From Bdellovibrionales bacterium RBG_16_40_8 (GTDB lineage Bacteria; Bdellovibrionota; Bdellovibrionia; Bdellovibrionales; UBA1609), in contig MEPT01000059.1 in NCBI GenBank assembly GCA_001769925.1, forward strand, positions 19,318 through 30,888: a stretch of DNA of 11,571 nt, given 5' to 3'. Numbering within the stretch: position 1 is the stretch's first letter; each line of letters starts with the position of its first letter. Shown here piece after piece: positions 1 to 11,189 of this stretch. The translations under genes and the position numbers were made by a program. Below the pieces are notes generated by a model. The model saw only the letters and a list, made by a program, of their open reading frames with translations. It did not search any database and was not told where the DNA came from.

Positions 1-19
1 CATAACAGGAGTTTAAAAA

Positions 20-208
20 ATGATGTTGATAACTTTGTGGGTTTTGGTGTTAATTGCTTGTTTATTTAATTTTATCCCCTTTTTTAATTTGTTTTCGTTT
101 AGTTTCGTGGGTATTTATCCACAGCAAATATTTAATGATTTTAGTGTGTTAAGTTTAAAAGCGCGTTATCAACGGCCCTACTACGACTACGTATTTAATA
201 ATAAGTAA
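20..208 (+). CDS. Doubtful small hydrophobic ORF inside the candidate origin
   Basis: A 62-codon ORF begins with ATG at 20, eight bases after an AGGAG ribosome-binding-like site at 7-11, and ends 29 bp before dnaN. The predicted peptide is hydrophobic over residues 1-32 and ends with a Tyr/Arg/Lys-rich tail, so it could be a one-segment membrane peptide. I do not recognise a family. The hydrophobicity may simply reflect the T-rich + strand, since TTT and TTA codons give Phe and Leu. The ORF runs through all three DnaA boxes. The good Shine-Dalgarno spacing is the only positive sign; a chance ORF in the origin is at least as likely. Confidence 0.27.
   Translation: MMLITLWVLVLIACLFNFIPFFNLFSFSFVGIYPQQIFNDFSVLSLKARYQRPYYDYVFNNK
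24..32 (-). promoter_or_regulatory. DnaA box, one mismatch
   Basis: On the - strand this reads TTATCAACA, one change from TTATCCACA. It is on the opposite strand to the other two boxes and at the left side of the T-rich stretch. Confidence 0.4.
115..123 (+). promoter_or_regulatory. DnaA box, perfect consensus
   Basis: The sequence TTATCCACA is an exact match to the classical high-affinity DnaA binding site. It lies 115 bp upstream of the dnaN start, in a partly palindromic context (GTGG...CCAC, 107-122). Confidence 0.65.
166..174 (+). promoter_or_regulatory. DnaA box, weak
   Basis: TTATCAACG differs from the perfect box at 115-123 at two positions and from the looser TTATNNACR consensus at none. 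It has the same orientation as the perfect box, 51 bp away start to start. Confidence 0.35.
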
Positions 209-225
209 AATAGTAATTCTATTAT

Positions 226-232
226 AAAGGAG
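226..232 (+). promoter_or_regulatory. Ribosome binding site of dnaN
   Basis: AAAGGAG lies five bases before the dnaN ATG at 238. It is a strong Shine-Dalgarno match and fixes the start. Confidence 0.8.
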
Positions 233-237
233 AAAAA

Positions 238-1362
238 ATGAAATTAGAAATTCCTAAAGGTGACCTAATTAATCTAATTTCTAAAACACTAAACATAGTT
301 GAAAAACGAAACACCATGCCTGTTTTAGTAAATATTTTACTTGATGCACAAAAAGGCAAACTCAAAGCATTTGCAACAAACCTAGAGGTAAGCATCACTG
401 ATGAAGTAGAAGCAGTGGTTACTCAGCAAGGCAGGGTAGCAATAAATGCTAAAAATCTACATGACATCATTAAAGAATTGGCAGAAGGCCCAATAAGTTT
501 AATTAAACAAGAAAATAATTGGCTAAAAATAACGCAGGGGCGTTCAATTTTTAATATGGTTGGGGTGAGTCCTGATGAATATCCGGTTTTCCCAACACAT
601 TCGACAAAAGAATTCATGGAGATCGAGGCAAAAGTTCTAGCGGAAATGATTGGTAAAACCATTTATAGCGTTTCTAATGACGATACTCGGTATCACCTTA
701 ATGGTGTTTATTTTGAGAATAGACTTAGTGGTTCTGCAGGGTCTGCCTTTCTTATGGTGGCAACAGATGGTCATCGATTAAGTTTGGTGAACAGAGAAAA
801 TAAGGGCCCAAGTACAAAAACAGTAGAAGGCGGAGTAATAATCCCTCGAAAGGGGTTAGCAGAAATTTATAAATTGCTTGAGAATGAAGACGGTAAATTT
901 TTAATGGCTATAGAAGGATCGCAACTTATTGTTAAGCACAAGAATGCGATTATTATGATTAGATTAATTGAGGGTAAATATCCAAACTATCGACAACTTA
1001 TACCGCAAAACCTAAATGAGCATGTTCTTGTTAAGAGAGACTCTTTGCTTTCATCTCTTAAAAGGGTTTCTCTTTTATCAAATCAAAAATCAAAGGGAGT
1101 AACTTTAAATTTTACACAAGGGCGTTTAGAAATATCTTCAAATAACCCAGAGTTAGGAGATGCAAAAGAAGAAATTGAGATCGATTATAATGGCACAGGA
1201 TTAAAAATTGGGTTCAATGCCAAATACATTATTGATATTCTTAACAGTATGGAAAAAGAAGAAGACATAAGCATTGATTTAAAGGATCAATTATCACCAG
1301 GAGTTATGAGGGCGCGCGAAGATAAAGACTATACCTGCGTGATTATGCCGATGCGCATATAG
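238..1362 (+). CDS. dnaN: DNA polymerase III sliding clamp (beta subunit)
   Basis: DnaN forms the ring-shaped homodimer that encircles DNA and tethers the replicative polymerase; it also docks repair and ligation proteins. The product has 374 residues, close to the usual 365-380, and should fold as three similar domains of about 120 residues each. Recognisable segments are the N-terminal KRNTMPVL stretch (about 23-30), ATDGHRLSL (175-183), EGKYPNY (245-251) at the domain 2/3 boundary, and the C-terminal MPMRI, which lines the clamp pocket that binds partner peptides. The ATG is set by a strong AAAGGAG five bases upstream. It is the first gene of the long + strand cluster, and recF begins 13 nt after its stop. 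Nothing is missing or broken. Confidence 0.97.
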   Translation: MKLEIPKGDLINLISKTLNIVEKRNTMPVLVNILLDAQKGKLKAFATNLEVSITDEVEAVVTQQGRVAINAKNLHDIIKELAEGPISLIKQENNWLKITQGRSIFNMVGVSPDEYPVFPTHSTKEFMEIEAKVLAEMIGKTIYSVSNDDTRYHLNGVYFENRLSGSAGSAFLMVATDGHRLSLVNRENKGPSTKTVEGGVIIPRKGLAEIYKLLENEDGKFLMAIEGSQLIVKHKNAIIMIRLIEGKYPNYRQLIPQNLNEHVLVKRDSLLSSLKRVSLLSNQKSKGVTLNFTQGRLEISSNNPELGDAKEEIEIDYNGTGLKIGFNAKYIIDILNSMEKEEDISIDLKDQLSPGVMRAREDKDYTCVIMPMRI

Positions 1363-1375
1363 AGCCTAAAAAAAC

Positions 1376-2506
1376 ATGAGACTAGAAAGTCTAAAGCTTC
1401 GTAATTTTCGCAACTTTATAGAGTTAGAGTGTGCGTCGTTTTTACAAGTGAATATGTTTATTGGAAAGAATGCCCAAGGAAAGTCAAACATATTAGAATC
1501 AATAAATTTCGCTCTTTCTGGCGAGAGCTTTCGCGGGGCAAAATCTTCAGAAATTTTAAGACGTGATGGCGCTGTTACAAATGCAGTGGTAGAAGGCTCC
1601 GTTTCTCGCCTAAGTTCTACCGATAAGATTGTTTGTGACTTCACTAACGATAATAAACAAATTCAACTAAACGGAAAAAATTCATCCAAGAGCAAACTAC
1701 GTCAAAAATATTTCTCGGTTATTTTCTGTCCAGAAAGCCTCTCTATAGTAAAAAACGGGCCAGCAGAGAGGAGAAAATTTTTTGATGATTTTATAGACGT
1801 AATAAGTATAGAAAAAGCGCAAATAAGAGAAGAGTATGTTCGATGTATTGCGTCTAGAAATAGAGTATTAAGAAATGCGTTATTTGGGAAAATGTCCCAT
1901 AAAGAAGCTAGAGAAGTACTAGATAGCTTACAACCGATTTTTTTACAGCTTGCAACAAAGCTCGTTTCGGCACGAGTCGAGACCATCAAAAGTATAACCC
2001 CAAAGGCGCAAAGCATCTTTAAAGGTATTTTTAAAAACCCAAATGTGGATATATCTGTGGATTATGTTATTTCTCAACAAAGTGCGATTGCGTGGTCAGC
2101 AAATCAGGTCTATGATCGCCTAAGTGCACGATCTGATGATCTACGAGAGGCTGAGCAACGCGTCGGACAGAGTCTTGTAGGTCCGCATAAGCATGACGTA
2201 AGATTTATCGTAAATGGACACGATTCTAGGCATTATTGCTCACAAGGGCAGCAAAGAGCCATGATTCTTGCCTATAAGATAGCACAAGTTTTGCAGTATT
2301 ATGAGGTGTATAAAGAATATCCGGTGCTTTTACTTGACGATGTTTTTTCTGAATTAGATTCAGAAAGACGAAAGAGCATTTTAGAAATATTCAAAGAGAT
2401 ACCGGCACAGATATTTTTAACAACTACAGATATTGAAGAAAGAAAAGACTTCGATAAAAAAAAGAGAATAAAAATTTTTAAAGTAAAAGACGGAATAATT
2501 GAGTAA
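1376..2506 (+). CDS. recF: DNA replication and repair protein RecF
   Basis: RecF is an SMC-like ABC ATPase that, with RecO and RecR, helps load RecA at single-strand gaps bound by SSB and supports recovery of stalled forks. The 376-residue product is of normal family length. It begins with the family-typical LKLRNFRNF. The Walker A loop is GKNAQGKS (30-37), the ABC signature is SQGQQR (289-294), and Walker B is LLLDD (318-322) followed by the D-loop SELD. All ATPase motifs are intact. The ATG has only a weak ribosome site, so translation may depend on coupling to dnaN, which ends 13 nt upstream. gyrB follows after 12 nt. The dnaN-recF-gyrB order is widespread next to bacterial origins. Confidence 0.95.
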   Translation: MRLESLKLRNFRNFIELECASFLQVNMFIGKNAQGKSNILESINFALSGESFRGAKSSEILRRDGAVTNAVVEGSVSRLSSTDKIVCDFTNDNKQIQLNGKNSSKSKLRQKYFSVIFCPESLSIVKNGPAERRKFFDDFIDVISIEKAQIREEYVRCIASRNRVLRNALFGKMSHKEAREVLDSLQPIFLQLATKLVSARVETIKSITPKAQSIFKGIFKNPNVDISVDYVISQQSAIAWSANQVYDRLSARSDDLREAEQRVGQSLVGPHKHDVRFIVNGHDSRHYCSQGQQRAMILAYKIAQVLQYYEVYKEYPVLLLDDVFSELDSERRKSILEIFKEIPAQIFLTTTDIEERKDFDKKKRIKIFKVKDGIIE

Positions 2507-2515
2507 AGGGTGTAA

Positions 2516-7395
<4,880 letters not shown>

Positions 7396-7418
<23 letters not shown>

Positions 7419-8217
7419 TAAAAAACTAATTTTAGTTTTTCTTATTTTTTTTCAGAATGGTTGTAGCTTTTCGTTCTCAGCGCTTGAATATAATAGAGGA
7501 CAGAGCGCAGCAAACAAAGGGGACTTTAAGTCGGCGGTTGTACACTATAAAAGAGTTATGTCTAGAGACCCTGAGTCTTCAGAGGCCTTAGAAGCAGCAC
7601 GAGAAGCAGCACGAATATCATTTTTCAAAACAAAAAAATTTGCCGAAGCTGTTCAGTATTATAAACATCTGGTGAGATATTCAAAAATAGAGAATGAAAG
7701 ACATGACGCACAGGCAAAAATTGCAAGTATTTTTTTTGAAAAAATAACCGATTATCCTCGTGCTGTTGAAGAGTATAATAAACTATTACTTCTTAATAAT
7801 GCTAAAAAAGAAGCCATAGATTATCGCTTTAATTTAGCAAAGGCATATTTTTACTTAAATAATTTTCCTGATTCTCAAGGAGAAATTGAATCAGCGTTGA
7901 AAATAGTTGAGGACTCTGATAAAAAATTCGATCTTTTAATGTTTTTAGGAAGCATATATTTCAATACGAAAAGAGCTGAACGAGCTATTAATGTTTATGA
8001 AGATCTTGGGAAAACATTTCCAGACAGAGCACAGAAAGAAAACATATCAATGAACATTGTTGTTTGTTATGAAGAACTTGAGGCCTTTGATAAGGCTATA
8101 GAAAAGCTAAAGGCGATACGCCCGACTTACAGCGATAAAGAATTTATTGATTTGAGAATTAAAAGGTTATTAGAGAGAAAAGCAAACCAGCCAGGGTCGC
8201 GGGGACTAAGAAAGTAA
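7396..8217 (+). CDS. TPR-repeat protein, probable outer-membrane lipoprotein
   Basis: From ATG 7396 the product has 273 residues. It begins with a short basic stretch (RIYNNKK), a hydrophobic core (11-19) and a cysteine at 23, which looks like a type II signal peptide. The residues before Cys are Q-N-G, so the lipobox is not canonical and lipidation is uncertain. The rest is nearly all helical with about five or six degenerate TPR units between residues 31 and 250, for example [20 protein letters not shown] and [21 protein letters not shown]. TPRs bind other proteins; BamD-like envelope lipoproteins have a similar build, but I cannot assign this one to BamD. Longer starts exist in frame (TTG 7366, ATG 7375), but 7396 gives the best signal peptide. 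It overlaps gyrA by 23 nt and ends 1 nt before atpZ. Its position between gyrase and Fo genes gives no clear role. Confidence 0.85.
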
Positions 8218-8218
8218 T

Positions 8219-8461
8219 ATGAAAAAAGGTGCTGTCTTTATGGGCATGGGTTTTGAGCTGGTAGGCCTTATTCTGGGTGGCCTCTACGTGGGCAGCCAGA
8301 TAGACAAAGAGATGAAGTGGCCAGGGTATGCGGTGGCTGCAGCCATGGTCATAGCGCTGATTGGCTGGTTTATTCATTTGATTTTTATGATGAAAAAATT
8401 TATGGCTGAACTACCAGACGATAAAGAGACATATGATAAAGAAGATATTGATAATAAATAG
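8219..8461 (+). CDS. atpZ: AtpZ/AtpI-like small Fo accessory membrane protein
   Basis: This 80-residue protein has two membrane segments (about 9-27 and 36-58) and a charged, acidic tail. The first segment carries the Gly-rich pattern FELVGLILGGLYVGSQID followed by a short loop with WPGY, which resembles the AtpZ family (ATPase_gene1) found beside atpI in many ATP synthase operons. Family members are linked to ATP synthase assembly or stability and have been proposed to act in Mg/Ca transport; the exact role here is inferred from family and position. The ATG at 8219 is one base after the TPR gene stop and has no strong ribosome site, so coupling is likely; ATG 8240 is a shorter alternative. 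The coding sequence is clearly richer in G+C than its neighbours over about 8221-8340. Confidence 0.8.
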   Translation: MKKGAVFMGMGFELVGLILGGLYVGSQIDKEMKWPGYAVAAAMVIALIGWFIHLIFMMKKFMAELPDDKETYDKEDIDNK

Positions 8462-8792
8462 CTTAACGACAGTGCTGCTAGCCGTTGCCTGTTGGGGATT
8501 TGGCACTATGCAACAGGCGCTTAGTTGCCTTTTGGGCGGGTCAATTATAGGGGCCAATTTGGTGTTTATTGCCTGGACATTAAAAAAGCTTTTTCAAAAA
8601 AAATCCGTTGCGTTAGTGGCGGGTGTAATTGTAACTAAGTACGCCGTATTATTTGGGCTAATAATTTTACTTTATCTCAAAGGGTGGCAAGCAGATTTTG
8701 GATTTGTACTTGGCGTGTCGGCCATGTTCCCAACGCTGGGATATTTGGCTTATCGCTACTTTAACCAAAGTGAGTTAAATGGTTCATTTTAA
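8433..8792 (+). CDS. atpI: ATP synthase protein I (AtpI)
   Basis: This 119-residue protein has four predicted membrane helices (about 6-24, 28-49, 58-82 and 86-107) separated by short basic loops, the usual layout of AtpI (ATP-synt_I family). AtpI is not part of the finished enzyme; it helps assemble the c-subunit ring in the inner membrane. The Gly-rich second helix (LLGGSIIGANL) and a Lys in the third helix (Lys69) fit the family. Sequence conservation in AtpI is low, so the call also rests on position directly before atpB. The ATG at 8433 lies inside the end of atpZ (29-nt overlap), and the gene end overlaps atpB by 14 nt. These overlaps suggest coupled translation of the three genes. Confidence 0.82.
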   Translation: MIKKILIINSLTTVLLAVACWGFGTMQQALSCLLGGSIIGANLVFIAWTLKKLFQKKSVALVAGVIVTKYAVLFGLIILLYLKGWQADFGFVLGVSAMFPTLGYLAYRYFNQSELNGSF

Positions 8793-9471
8793 TTGGACAC
8801 AACTTATACCTAGCGTTGGTCATCACTATATTCATGTGGCGACTCTAATTCTTTCAGTAATTTTGCTAATTATATTAGGGCTGTGGGCGCGCATGGCTTT
8901 AGGTACTGGGCAAGCAGCAGTAACACCAGCAAAGACATTTGGTATGAAGGCCATGTTTGAAGCACTAGTTGATTTTATTGTTTCAATCGCTGATATGGTA
9001 ATAGGAGAAGAAGGGCGCAAATATGTGCCGATGTTTGCCTCTATTTTTTTGTTTATTTTTATAAATAATTTGCTTGGGCTAGTGCCAGGTATGACACCGG
9101 CGACAGACAACATCAACACCACACTAGCGCTCGGTATTTTTGTATTTGTAATGTACAATTATACAGGACTGCGTGAACACGGGATTTCATATCTAAAACA
9201 ATTTTTGGGGCCTTTACTACTACTTGCACCACTTATGGTAATTATAGAACTTATTTCACATTTTGTACGGCCTATGAGCCTTGGTTTACGCTTACAGGGT
9301 AATATGATGGGCGATCACACAGTACTTGGTTTGTTTTTGAACATAGCACCATATTATGGAATACCGGTTATTTTTTATGGGCTGGGGCTTTTTGTCTGCT
9401 TTATGCAGGCATTTGTATTTACCATGCTCAGCATGATTTATGTATCTATGGCAATTTCACATGATCATTAA
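8779..9471 (+). CDS. atpB: ATP synthase Fo subunit a
   Basis: Subunit a is the Fo stator with two half-channels that pass ions to and from the c-ring. The 230-residue product is multi-spanning, with helices near 20-40, 83-100, 113-130, 145-165 and 198-226. The essential arginine is Arg171 in [10 protein letters not shown] (matching E. coli Arg210), with Asn175 (Asn214) and Gln210 (Gln252) also present. At the E. coli Glu219 position there is His180 (GNMMGDH), and at the E. coli His245 position I align a Gly (203), so the usual Glu/His pair is not seen in this form. The C-terminus ends in SHDH. The length is typical of compact bacterial a subunits. The start lies within the atpI end; atpE follows after 16 nt. 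Confidence 0.95.
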   Translation: MVHFNWTQLIPSVGHHYIHVATLILSVILLIILGLWARMALGTGQAAVTPAKTFGMKAMFEALVDFIVSIADMVIGEEGRKYVPMFASIFLFIFINNLLGLVPGMTPATDNINTTLALGIFVFVMYNYTGLREHGISYLKQFLGPLLLLAPLMVIIELISHFVRPMSLGLRLQGNMMGDHTVLGLFLNIAPYYGIPVIFYGLGLFVCFMQAFVFTMLSMIYVSMAISHDH

Positions 9472-9472
9472 A

Positions 9473-9480
9473 AAGGGAGA
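9473..9480 (+). promoter_or_regulatory. Ribosome binding site deciding the atpE start
   Basis: AAGGGAGA sits eight bases (from its last G) before ATG 9488. It supports that start over the in-frame ATG at 9440, which lies inside atpB and would add 16 residues before the signal peptide. Fo c subunit is needed in many copies, which fits a strong site. Confidence 0.75.
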
Positions 9481-9487
9481 AACATAT

Positions 9488-9805
9488 ATGAAAAAAACAG
9501 CATTATTTGGATTGATAACTTTTTTCGGCTCGATATCTGCTTATGCAGAAGAAGTCGCTGCTGCTGCAGGATCTTCTAGTCATGCAGGTATATTTGCAAT
9601 AGCAGCCGGCGTGGCAATAGGGGTTGCTGCATTTGGAGGAGCACTAGGGCAAGGTAAAATTGGTGCTTCAGCTATGGAAGGTATAGCTCGTAACCCACAA
9701 GCAGCAAAAGCGATGTTTGTGCCAATGATTGTTGGGCTAGCACTTGTTGAATCACTTGTTATTTACGCGCTTGTTATTGCGTTTATGCTTCAAGGTAAAA
9801 TCTAA
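9488..9805 (+). CDS. atpE: ATP synthase Fo subunit c, with N-terminal signal peptide
   Basis: Subunit c is the ring-forming proteolipid whose carboxylate carries the coupling ion. The 105-residue precursor starts with Lys-Lys and a hydrophobic core, and has a likely signal peptidase I site after Ala20 (AYA, then EE). The mature hairpin has helix 1 with Gly-rich packing, the polar loop ARNP (67-70) and helix 2 with the ion-binding Glu88. Ligand-site residues are Gln55 (in GQG), Glu88, Ser89 and Tyr93, spaced as Gln32/Glu65/Ser66/Tyr70 of the Na+-type Ilyobacter ring, but the Thr67 position is Leu90. Coupling ion is therefore uncertain. Start ATG 9488 follows AAGGGAGA. It is the last gene of the + cluster; atpF and F1 genes do not follow, so Fo and F1 genes are split. 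Confidence 0.95.
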   Translation: MKKTALFGLITFFGSISAYAEEVAAAAGSSSHAGIFAIAAGVAIGVAAFGGALGQGKIGASAMEGIARNPQAAKAMFVPMIVGLALVESLVIYALVIAFMLQGKI

Positions 9806-9818
9806 AGCTAAATATCTT

Positions 9819-11189
9819 CTACAATAGCGGATTTACGATAGATTCAATTTTATTTTGAATCTCTTCAAGTCCGCTTTGTGTAGATGACTCGAATCTTAAC
9901 ACTAAAACAGGCTGCGTATTTGAAGCGCGAGCAAGAGCCCAGCCATTTTTAAAGCTGATACGTATTCCGTCAATAAGGTTAACTTTATATTGGTCAGAAT
10001 CTTTTGAAAAGTGAGCACGTAGCGCCTCAACAATTTTTATTTTTTTCTCTTCTGTAGTATTAATACGTATTTCTGGAGTGTTGTAAGCAGGCGGCAGATC
10101 TTTAAGAAGTTCGCGAACAGATTTGCCGGTTTTAGAAAGTATTTCTACAACGCGAAGCCCAGCGTATAGTGAGTCATCGTAGCCGTAGTTTCGATCAGCA
10201 AAAAAAATGTGCCCACTTAGTTCACCGCCAAAGGGGGATTTTTCTACTTTAATTTTTTCTTTTATAAGGCTGTGGCCTGTCTTCCACATAATAGGGATGC
10301 CACCGTACTTAGAGATATAATCATAAAGGCGGTCAGAGCATTTTACGTCGCCAATTATTTTTTGCCCCGGATTGTCTGCAAGAATAAAGCGCGCACAAAG
10401 CGCGATTAATTCGTCGCCATAAATCATTTTACCTTCTTCGTCGACAATTCCAATACGATCTGCATCTCCGTCGAAACCTATGCCGATGCGAGATTTTGTT
10501 TCTTGCACCTTTTTGATTAAATCAGTCAGATTTTCTTCGACAGTGGGATCAGGGTGATGGTTAGGAAATGTTCCATCGGGTTCTTCAAAAAGTATAGTTG
10601 GCTTAAGACCAACAACTTCGTAAAGTTTACGCGCGATACAGCCGGCAGCGCCATTGGCACAATCTAGAACCAGCGGTATTGACTTAAGTTGACCAAATTC
10701 TTTTTCATAACGAGCTAAATAGGTAGGAAAGATATCTAATGAATTTTCTTTACCGCTGCCTGTGAGAAAATCTTTATCGTTAATTATTTTTTCAAGGGTT
10801 TTTATATCACTGCCAAAAATAGTTGATTTGCCGACAGAAATTTTAAACCCATTATATTCGGGGGGGTTGTGGCTACCTGTAATCATAACGGCCCCATCGA
10901 TCCCATTAATAGCAAAGGTAGAAAAATAAGATATTGGGGTAGTTACTAGCCCTAGGCGGGTTACATTTGCACCACAAGACAAAATACCGTTTGCTAGTGC
11001 ATTTGTTATTGCAGGGCTTGAAAGTCTAGCATCATGACCTAAAGAAATAGTTGGTGTTTTATTGCCCGAATGCTTGGCAAAAAAAGTGACAATTGCGCGC
11101 CCTAGCTGAGTTGCGAAATCAAGATCAAATTGCTGTTCATAAATGCCACGAATGTCATATTCACGAAAAATTGCCGATTTAAATGCCAT
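9819..11189 (-). CDS. Phosphomannomutase/phosphoglucomutase (AlgC/ManB type)
   Basis: This alpha-D-phosphohexomutase interconverts hexose 6- and 1-phosphates (mannose and probably glucose), feeding nucleotide-sugar and surface polysaccharide synthesis in the cytoplasm. The 456 residues show four classic sites in order: the phosphoserine loop TGSHNPP (Ser106), the metal loop DGDADR (Asp240, 242, 244), the sugar loop GGELSGH (321-327), and the phosphate loop RASNTQP (421-427). TGSHNPPEYNGFK and overall length favour the AlgC/ManB group over GlmM, whose loop normally reads SASHNP. ATG at 11189 is preceded by GAAAGG (11196-11201) six bases away; an in-frame TTG at 11207 is less likely. Its start overlaps the pdxA end by 11 nt, so it is probably cotranscribed with pdxA. 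It converges on atpE with only 13 nt between stops. Confidence 0.94.
   Translation of the reverse strand: MAFKSAIFREYDIRGIYEQQFDLDFATQLGRAIVTFFAKHSGNKTPTISLGHDARLSSPAITNALANGILSCGANVTRLGLVTTPISYFSTFAINGIDGAVMITGSHNPPEYNGFKISVGKSTIFGSDIKTLEKIINDKDFLTGSGKENSLDIFPTYLARYEKEFGQLKSIPLVLDCANGAAGCIARKLYEVVGLKPTILFEEPDGTFPNHHPDPTVEENLTDLIKKVQETKSRIGIGFDGDADRIGIVDEEGKMIYGDELIALCARFILADNPGQKIIGDVKCSDRLYDYISKYGGIPIMWKTGHSLIKEKIKVEKSPFGGELSGHIFFADRNYGYDDSLYAGLRVVEILSKTGKSVRELLKDLPPAYNTPEIRINTTEEKKIKIVEALRAHFSKDSDQYKVNLIDGIRISFKNGWALARASNTQPVLVLRFESSTQSGLEEIQNKIESIVNPLL

Larger units (their letters stand above)
1..237. other. Candidate replication origin region upstream of dnaN
   Basis: This stretch precedes dnaN and has no recognisable conserved gene. 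It holds one perfect DnaA box (TTATCCACA, 115-123, + strand) and two boxes with one mismatch to TTATNCACA: TTATCAACA on the - strand at 24-32 and TTATCAACG on the + strand at 166-174. Between them, about 41-105 is very T-rich on the + strand and could be a DNA unwinding element. In many bacteria oriC lies next to dnaA or in the dnaA-dnaN gap, so position and motifs agree. dnaA itself is not visible and would be expected to the left. Three boxes in 237 bp is suggestive but not proof, because AT-rich DNA gives near-matches by chance. Confidence 0.55.

Noticed and set aside
1..24. Possible C-terminal tail of dnaA in frame 1 (stop TGA at 22-24) or another frame
   Set aside because: Seven codons or fewer are visible and no DnaA C-terminal motif can be read, so no gene end can be supported.
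206..225. Promoter -10 candidates TAAAAT (206-211) and TATTAT (220-225) before dnaN
   Set aside because: No matching -35 at proper spacing, and the second abuts the ribosome site. Such hexamers are common in AT-rich DNA.
2056..2064. DnaA-box-like sequence on the - strand (TAATCCACA) inside recF
   Set aside because: One mismatch and isolated within coding sequence; expected by chance in AT-rich DNA.
9440..9487. Longer N-terminus for subunit c from ATG 9440
   Set aside because: It lies within atpB, lacks a good ribosome site and would precede the signal peptide; ATG 9488 has AAGGGAGA in place.
9840..9862. Inverted repeat (AGATTCAA / TTGAATCT, 7-base loop) near the convergent end of atpE and the mutase, as a terminator
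   Set aside because: The stem is AT-rich, lies inside the mutase coding region and is not followed by a T-run on either strand. It may be chance.
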